From Davidsoniella eucalypti (lineage: Eukaryota > Ascomycota > Sordariomycetes > Microascales > Ceratocystidaceae), in assembly GCA_004009845.1 (NCBI GenBank), contig RMBW01000107.1, forward strand, positions 41,500-105,499: a stretch of DNA of 64,000 bases, given 5' to 3'. Made by a program: the position numbers and the translations under genes. How positions within the stretch are numbered: the stretch's first letter is position 1; every line of letters starts with the position of its first letter. Below are positions 57,820 through 64,000 of the stretch, one piece after another. A model generated the notes under the pieces. That model was not told the DNA's origin and searched no databases. It was given only the letters and a program-made list of their open reading frames with translations.

Positions 57820-58543
57820 CTAACGAGATCTGCATCTTGGTCGTAGAATTGCATCTTCCTCCGTCTTTTCTGTAGTCTCACATGGTTCGCCTTCCACCTT
57901 CCCATCCACCATCGGCGTAGCTACCAAATCGTCCACATCAATGTCTTTTCCCTTGTCAGTCCTCGGCATTTTCGGTGGACTCCCGGCTTCGTCTTTTCCC
58001 TCTTCTTGATTAACCCCGTTCTTTGCCTTTCTGCCACGTTTCTTTCCTGTAGTCTTTCCTGCAGTCTTGGGATCACCGTCCTCCGCGGCCTCGGTTGCGT
58101 TCTTCTTGGCAGACTTGGCCCGTGGCTTGCGCTTCGGGGCTGGGTTGGTTATCGAGCCATCGTTATTGACGAAGAAAGTGATGTTGGTATTTTCACATTT
58201 CGCTCCAAACTTCGGCGCGATGTGGTGCATGTAGTAGTCGCTGCAACGGTGATATTAGTGTAAAGTACGACAATCTCGTCTTTGGGCTATAGGCGAGATA
58301 CCGGACTGCTTGTGCTGTAACAGTGTAGCCAAGCTCGCTCATTTGGCCTTGGATACAATCCCAATCATGGCCTAGAAGTAGATTTCGGTTGCACAATAGA
58401 AGCATTAGTATATCGACCTGCGTAGCTTCTGTCCAGTCGCTGAGCGCCACGGAGACAGCTTCAGTTGTCTGGCTTGCTATGTCTGCTTTTGGGGCTTCGA
58501 TCGGTGTGGTTTGTGATAAATCACTACAGTTGGTTTCCGTCAT
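57820..58543 (-). CDS. Hypothetical basic nuclear-type protein, tandem paralogue A
   Basis: Exons 58302-58543 and 57820-58240 (61-nt intron) give 220 aa from M at 58543. The conserved part is at about 36-95: WTEATQVDILMLLLCNRNLL, DWDCIQGQMSELGYTVTAQA, then VRDYYMHHIAPKFGAKCE across the splice. It resembles a short helical, Myb-like or nucleic-acid-binding domain, but I cannot assign it to a named family. The C-terminal half is rich in Lys/Arg and acidic residues, with nuclear-localisation-like KRKPRAKSAKK and AT-hook-like KKRGRKAKN. Its neighbour at 59030 has the same layout, splice position and phase. Confidence 0.7.
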
Positions 58544-59029
58544 ATTGGTGATGCTGCAGCCTTGCAAGAAATAAAATCGAAAGGACTGACGGATGTTGAG
58601 ATACTGAAAGATACCATGGTATTGAGGCACTTGTATAAAGGCTTATATATGTATGGTATAATAGTTCTTTTTAGTAGAAAAAGAGCCAGGTTGAAACAGT
58701 CAACTGAGATGTGTGTCTCCAGAGGCCTGAAGACCTAAGTCACGAAACATCTAGTAGGTTGTTTATATCAGCATAGTAGAACTTTCCATGCCAGACTACA
58801 AGTATGGCATATAGTAATATTAAGGCAGGAAGATGGGTGCATTTTTAGCAAAGGACACGAACATAAATAGTACGCAATAATATTGATTACTTAGAAACTC
58901 AAAGCTTAGTTCAGTGTGTTATCTATCTCTTCCTAACCGTATCTTCTTTGCGGATCTTGGCAATTTCACTTCGCTTGTCGTCCACTCAGCCCTCAGTCTT
59001 AAAAGCTAATCCTGATTTTATGATACAGT
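58544..59029. other. Spacer between the two paralogous genes
   Basis: 486 bp of AT-rich DNA with no coding signal. It contains the promoter of paralogue A and the 3' end of paralogue B. Confidence 0.5.
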
Positions 59030-59470
59030 TTATTTCGGCTTGACTGTCGTTTTCTTTGTATTTGACGGGCTATCATCTTGATCTGTAGTAGACGCGGCCG
59101 CTTTAGCATTCTTTGGCTGTTTCCGCTTGCGTTTCTTGGAAGCTTGTTCGTTATCTTGAGCATCAGAGACCACAAGCTCGTTATCTTTACACCGTTGGTT
59201 GAAGCGTTGCAACATTCTGGCTTGAAAGTGCTTTCTGATAACCGAAATGTATTAGTGTGTAGACTTTATCAAATGAAACGTACTTTGGTGCTTATACCTG
59301 ATGCCTTCGCGGGAGAAATCCCAGCCCAGCTTCTTCATCATGCCGGACATATCATCCCAGTTCTGGCCTTGTTCGGCGCCTTTTAGAGTGAGCATGAGCA
59401 TCAAGAGATCGACTTCGACAGTAGGCGACCATGCTTTTGGAGTCACCGCTTCTGGGGCGTTGTCTGCCAT
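59030..59470 (-). CDS. Hypothetical basic nuclear-type protein, tandem paralogue B
   Basis: Exons 59298-59470 and 59030-59234 (63-nt intron) give 125 aa from M at 59470 (an upstream in-frame ATG at 59500 is possible). The conserved domain is AWSPTVEVDLLMLMLTLKGA, NWDDMSGMMKKLGWDFSREG, then IRKHFQARMLQRFNQRCKD across the splice. It lines up with paralogue A position by position (W, VD-LMLML, DW/NWD, M--LG, R). The tail is basic (KKRKRKQPKNAKAA). The shared phase-2 intron at the same alignment position shows that the two arose by tandem duplication. Function unknown. Confidence 0.7.
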
Positions 59471-60140
59471 TTTTTGAGTAAAAGAGCTGATGTATGGCAA
59501 GAAATTGAGTGAGGGTTGTTATATCAGAAGTGGCACAACGAGTGGACTCCCAGAGAGATTTGACAGATAAGAACGCAAGTATAAGTACTTTCGTTGCAAG
59601 TTAGATTGAAAGTGAGATAAGCTTTCTACATGTGTCTATCAGATACAGCCTATGGTGATATCATCCTGGGTTGGATCTATTGCAACAGATTTGGCTGTAT
59701 ACTAGATGCATTGTGTCTGTTTCTCTTCAGTATGCAGCCAGGATGCTAGGCAGGCAGCTAGCCAGCATATTTCCTTTGTTTATGGTGTATGGTAGGAGTT
59801 GTATCTGATACTTCTGCCTTGTTTGGTGATATAAATCCAGGTCTGGGTCAAACTACCGGTTGCTTTGCAAGATAGAGGCTGGCTTAGTAATTATGCATGC
59901 TTACATGAACATGTAAGGCTGCCTGACCCTAGAATCCGACAGCCAGGCCTGACTAATGAACGTGGGCCAAAGGGCCTGCCAAGAGATAATGATTCACAAC
60001 TTTATCCTTATAACTGTAAGATCTGTACCACACAAAAGAAAGAAATAGAATGATCTAAAGAGAAACACGATACAATATTACAAAGTATCTAAATAACTAA
60101 ACATCAACAAAACCACTATTTCATACATATATCGGTACTT
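59471..60140. other. Intergenic DNA between paralogue B and the DHA1 transporter
   Basis: 670 bp, AT-rich; promoter of paralogue B and 3' flank of the transporter. No gene is supported. Confidence 0.5.
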
Positions 60141-61750
60141 TCATACCGTCTCGTTCGTGAGCACGTGTTGCCGCATCCGATCTTCCGTCGCCTCTTTCAT
60201 GAAGGGACTTCGGGCTCTAATCTGACGTCCCCATTTAAGCACAGCTAGCGGCGTCGCCACCATCACCAACGAGATAAACGCCAGCAATGAGCTTGCCCAC
60301 TGAAAGCCAAGATTGGTGTACATGGCGCTTGCCGACAGCGGCAAGAAGGCGATGACTATATTTTCACCCAAACATAGCGCGCCGATGGCACTGCCGGCAT
60401 ATTTGCTGTAGGCATCGACCATGTAGTTGGCGATGCTCTGGACGACAGCCGTGGTGCCGAAGCCAACGACCGCGAGTCCGATGGTCGGGGCGATCCAGTG
60501 GATGTGTGGGTACGATGTCCAGCCATAGATGAACATGCCACCAGTGACGCCGAAGAAGCCGCCAATCACGGCTTGGTATAGCCTAGCCTCGGGGATGGGC
60601 GTGCCGGGCACTTCGGTGTTCCGTGCCGCCGAGTTGTAGTACCAGTGGTTGGTCATCAGGCAAAACGCCCAGCCGATGATCTCACCGACAACCAGGGCAG
60701 CCTGGACGTAGCCTCCCTGGACGGCGTCCCAGCCATACAGCTCAGTGTAGACTTGCTCGACAGACTGCGTGAATAGGTAGATTGTACCAACGATAAAGGC
60801 GGACCAAATGGTCGACACGAAAACGACAGACTCCGTGACGAGCATGTACAGCGGCCGTTGCATGCTTTTGATGAGCACCTTGGTCATTGGTGTCTTGTCG
60901 AGCTCCTCAACTGTGTAAGCGTTGAGCCCCTTAGCCCGCATACGCTTCGCTTTCTCTCTAAGTAGAGCCGAGCTTCTACTTTCAGGCATGCCGAGCCAGA
61001 ACAGCGGCAGCAACGCCGTTGTCCAAATTAGCTCGATATACCCGATCCAGCGCCAGTCTAGATGCTGATTGATGCTTGCGCCGATGACGGGGCCAAGACT
61101 GGTTGCGCCCATGTAGATCAGGATGTACAGACTGAGTGCCGGAGTACGGGCTCTCTCGCCCGCAAAGACATTGGTCAAGATGCCAGACACGGTGTTGGCC
61201 AGGATGGAGACGCAGCCACCGCTGAAGAAGCGTACAACGATCAAGGTCGCAAAGTTCTGAGCGAGACCGACGGGGATCAAGAAGCATATAAAGACGACGT
61301 ATGTGACCAGAAATACGGTGCGGACGCCAAAGTCCTCCATAACCGGCAGGATGACTAGTGAAAATAACGCACCACCCACTCCCCACGACGACACGGGCCA
61401 GTACGAATGTGGGAAGTTGGCATCGGAGATGCCAAAGGCTTCATTGATGTGCTCATGAGCCACCGTGATGATACTGCCATTCAGCAGTGTTGTCAAGGTT
61501 GCAAGGAGGCCAAGACCAGTCGCTAGCCACTTCTTCCACAGTGGCCAGTTGAACGGAACTTTGGGATCATCGGGCCCGTCCCATGTGACTATGATGATGT
61601 CTGGGTCTGGCTTGGGTTCTATCATGGTTGAATACAGCAGGTTAGCCAACTGCTACTAGGTAGGTCGTCGATTTAGGGTTACAAACCTTCATGGTGAGGA
61701 ACCGGCGCGGGGCCTTCATTGGTCCGTACTTGCTCAAGAATGGCAGGCAT
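60141..61750 (-). CDS. MFS drug:proton antiporter, DHA1-like
   Basis: Exons 61687-61750 and 60141-61618 (68-nt intron) give 513 aa. The N-terminus MPAILEQVRTNEGPAPVPHH is cytosolic. DIIIVTWDGPDDPKVPFNWP is the conserved lead-in of this family: WDGPDDP-NP-W before helix 1. The helices include NGSIITVAHEHINEAFG, SSWGVGGALFSLVILPVMED and VRFFSGGCVSILANTVSGI. SLGPVIGASINQHLDWRWI matches the antiporter motif C region (GP-IG) and W-W-F/I signature. A central loop has PESRSSALLREKAKRMRAK. Twelve helices are expected. Members export fungicides, polyamines or metabolites, and no substrate can be read here. There is no adjacent biosynthetic gene. Confidence 0.9.
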
Positions 61751-64000
61751 GACTTCGGGAAGAGAGATGGGAAAGATTAAAGTCTACCCTTGAGTAGCTC
61801 AAGCAAACAAACAAGACGGCATAAAAGCGACTCTCCGCGATTTCGTTTGAAGAGATAAAGCTAGCGACTAAACAGAAGATAGGCTTTGATAGCTAATTGT
61901 TGGGTAAGAATGAAGGGAACCGCAGCCTTTTATACAGCATCTGGAAAACTTGTTAATAAGGCAAAGATGTGCTCATCAAGTTTGAAGAAGCGGCGGTCAA
62001 GTTCTCAATACTTGATTTAAATATTGAAAAAGAGACCCGGCTCTTTGTCTTCTTTTTTTATTTGCCTACTCGTTTCGATCCTACAGTCCCGGCACCCAAT
62101 TTTCTCTTTTTTATTTTTAATTTTTTTTTTTTTTCTCTATTGAGTTTATTTCGGTTCTTTTAGGCCTTCTAGAACTTCATCAAAATCTCTGTTTCGTTGC
62201 CTATTCGAGAATTCTGTTGATTTCAGTTTACTGTTCCCGTCCTAGTGGACTTGAAAACATAAGTTTGCCATTCATTTGCCGCGACGTTTGCTTGACAGTT
62301 CTTCACCTCTTTGATGATTTGCCTGTTTCGTTTGATATTTTTGGCTCTGGCTTTGCCTTTCATTACACAACTTTAACTACATTGAGTAAGTCCATGACAT
62401 ACAATCGAATAATCACTGTTAGTCACGCATTCCGTCCTAATGGCTGGACATGGTTAGCTTGTTGGTTGTTCTATGCTATGGTGCAAGATATATATCTTTT
62501 TCTTCCTTTTGCTACGACTATAGACCGGGGCTAATAGTGGGGTCACCGGCCACCCTTCTACTATTTTGTCTGTAGTAGACAAAAGGCTTTGGTTTTCTAA
62601 AGGCCGAGGTGGTAGATAACGGGAAGTTTAATCCAATATCTCACGAGATCAATTGTCTTACGGACAACACCCAAACTTACATATGGAGACAGTCCATGTA
62701 GCTCGGCTTGTTGCTTAGTTTCCTATCTTGTCTAAGCCGTTTACACTACTACCAAGCCGAAGCTTGGGACGCCTAAAGAGTAATACTCATTCCATATCTA
62801 CGGAAGCGAGCCTTGGCGCCTGCTTGCTAGAACTACACGTGAAGAAAAATAGATGAGTGAATAAAAGCCAAGTTCTATTTTATTGCCAAGTCTACATTGT
62901 CGTGGCCATCGAGAATCTGTCGTTGTCATCTATTATCCCTTTTGTGGCGTTGTGTAACTATCAGGCTATGATGATGTGTTGATGATCTTTTTTCTTTTTG
63001 TTTTTTTCAGGACATAAATAACTAACACGTGAATCATCAATATTTTTACTGTAATTTTTAATACGAATCCAAAGTGTTTCCATGCCGATCTATTGTCTTC
63101 TGGCGGCAAAAATGACAAAGTAGGGAATCCGTTTTTCTCTAGTTGTCGAGTCAAGTGACTTGAGTCGTTCCAGAATGGCATATAGAACAAATAAGTTACG
63201 AAACTTTGTGCAAATGTCTCACGTCGTTTTTACTAATACGTAAAAAAAAGTATATTTCTGGGGATGTCGAACAAGCCGGTAGGTTGAGTGTACGATTAGA
63301 TATAGAAACCATGAAAAAAAATAAAAAAGTGAAAAAAAACAATGGGCCTCTCCTAATATGTATTGCTGCTACGCCTAAAACGGCAACCAACCGACATCTC
63401 CTGCATATAGCCCGTTCTAAGGATCACCTTACTTTGTCTTTATATTGCCATAGCTAGCAATGGCAAGACAGAAGGGTTTTTTTTCTTTTTTTTTTTTCTT
63501 TTTTTTTTCCCAACTCATCTAATGACTAAGCTTACCTCTATCGCCAAACCTTCTTCATACCTAGAGGAGACATGATATACAGTATTTATTGCTACTGCTA
63601 CCCTTGCTTTGGATCTCTCTCCTTGTAAAATAAAACAAGGTTTTTGAACTGGAACCGTTAAAGAGAAAAAAAAGAATACACGTAACTCTGCATTGGCTGG
63701 TGTGCTGGCTACGATTGGTTTCTGTTTGAAAACGTGGTTCCCGCCAATTATAACTACTATTTTACTACTACTATGATTTGTTTGGCCTTTATTGGTTTTC
63801 TATAGAGAAATATAGTATTCTTAGTTGTATTTCTCCAGATAGTCATACAAAGAGCTGTGATGTCTAGAGTCCATTCATCATATATTTGTATGATAAATTC
63901 ACAAGATTAGTGATAACACATGATGCGACATGACCCAAGTTTTGTATCATTTTGCTTCCAATTTTCTGACATATCGCCAACAGTTATGTAGTGATTTAGG
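61751..64000. other. Right-end intergenic DNA
   Basis: 2.25 kb to the window end with no supported gene. It contains the DHA1 promoter and several T/A homopolymer tracts (around 62120, 63000, 63240-63340 and 63478-63510). It may include the upstream region of a gene outside the window. Confidence 0.5.

Noticed and set aside
1..64000. CRISPR arrays, prokaryotic operons, secondary-metabolite cluster
   Set aside because: No regularly spaced repeats; the genes are spliced and eukaryotic; no synthase or tailoring enzymes beside the transporters.

Overview
The window reads as nuclear DNA of a filamentous ascomycete, probably Pezizomycotina or an early-branching relative; I cannot name a genus. Supporting signs are short introns (57-184 nt) with GTAAGT-like donors and CTAAC-like branch sites, single dispersed 5S rRNA genes, a cytosolic-type Mn/Fe superoxide dismutase, a siderophore-iron transporter, a CBM18 chitin-binding wall protein and a WSC-domain protein. 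Gene density is low: about sixteen protein genes, one intron-containing tRNA and four complete 5S rRNA genes.

Layout. 1-9253 and 11970-19427 are long gene-free flanks around a Gac1-like glycogen-targeting PP1 regulatory subunit (9254-11969). 19.4-21.7 kb holds tRNA-Leu(CAG), the SOD and a small hypothetical gene. 22.7-26.6 kb, 30.8-31.1 kb and 35.1-37.1 kb are islands in which 5S rRNA genes are associated with a family of short retroelements and one broken LINE. Between the first two islands lies a siderophore transporter almost devoid of CpG. 32.9-34.5 kb is a ZIP metal transporter. From 38.5 kb the window is ordinary gene space: PUS1, MED22, a secreted beta-propeller lactonase-like protein, the CBM18 and WSC surface proteins, RIO1, twinfilin, the mitochondrial succinate/fumarate carrier, two tandem paralogues of an unrecognised basic nuclear-type protein, and a DHA1-type MFS exporter.

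Main discovery candidate. Two almost identical elements of about 740 bp with (AAC)n tails sit at exactly the same nucleotide (after +15) of two different 5S rRNA genes, each flanked by a 15-17 bp duplication of the 5S start that carries that locus's own sequence variant. Two other elements share the same first ~230 bp but end in (AATC)n-type tails; they sit 58-60 bp upstream of 5S genes in opposite orientation, one with a clear 13 bp target duplication. A LINE remnant with the same 5' leader and the (AATC)-type 3' end lies 73 bp downstream of a 5S gene. It encodes a decayed zinc-knuckle plus restriction-like-endonuclease C-terminus, as in R2/CRE-type retrotransposons. Together they look like a 5S-rRNA-targeting LINE/SINE system. 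Insertion duplicates the 5S start, so an intact 5S copy survives downstream, and the element tail places a TATA-like motif near where the native one was.

The wall and membrane genes (CBM18, WSC, ZIP, siderophore transporter, DHA1) are individual housekeeping or surface functions. I see no biosynthetic cluster.
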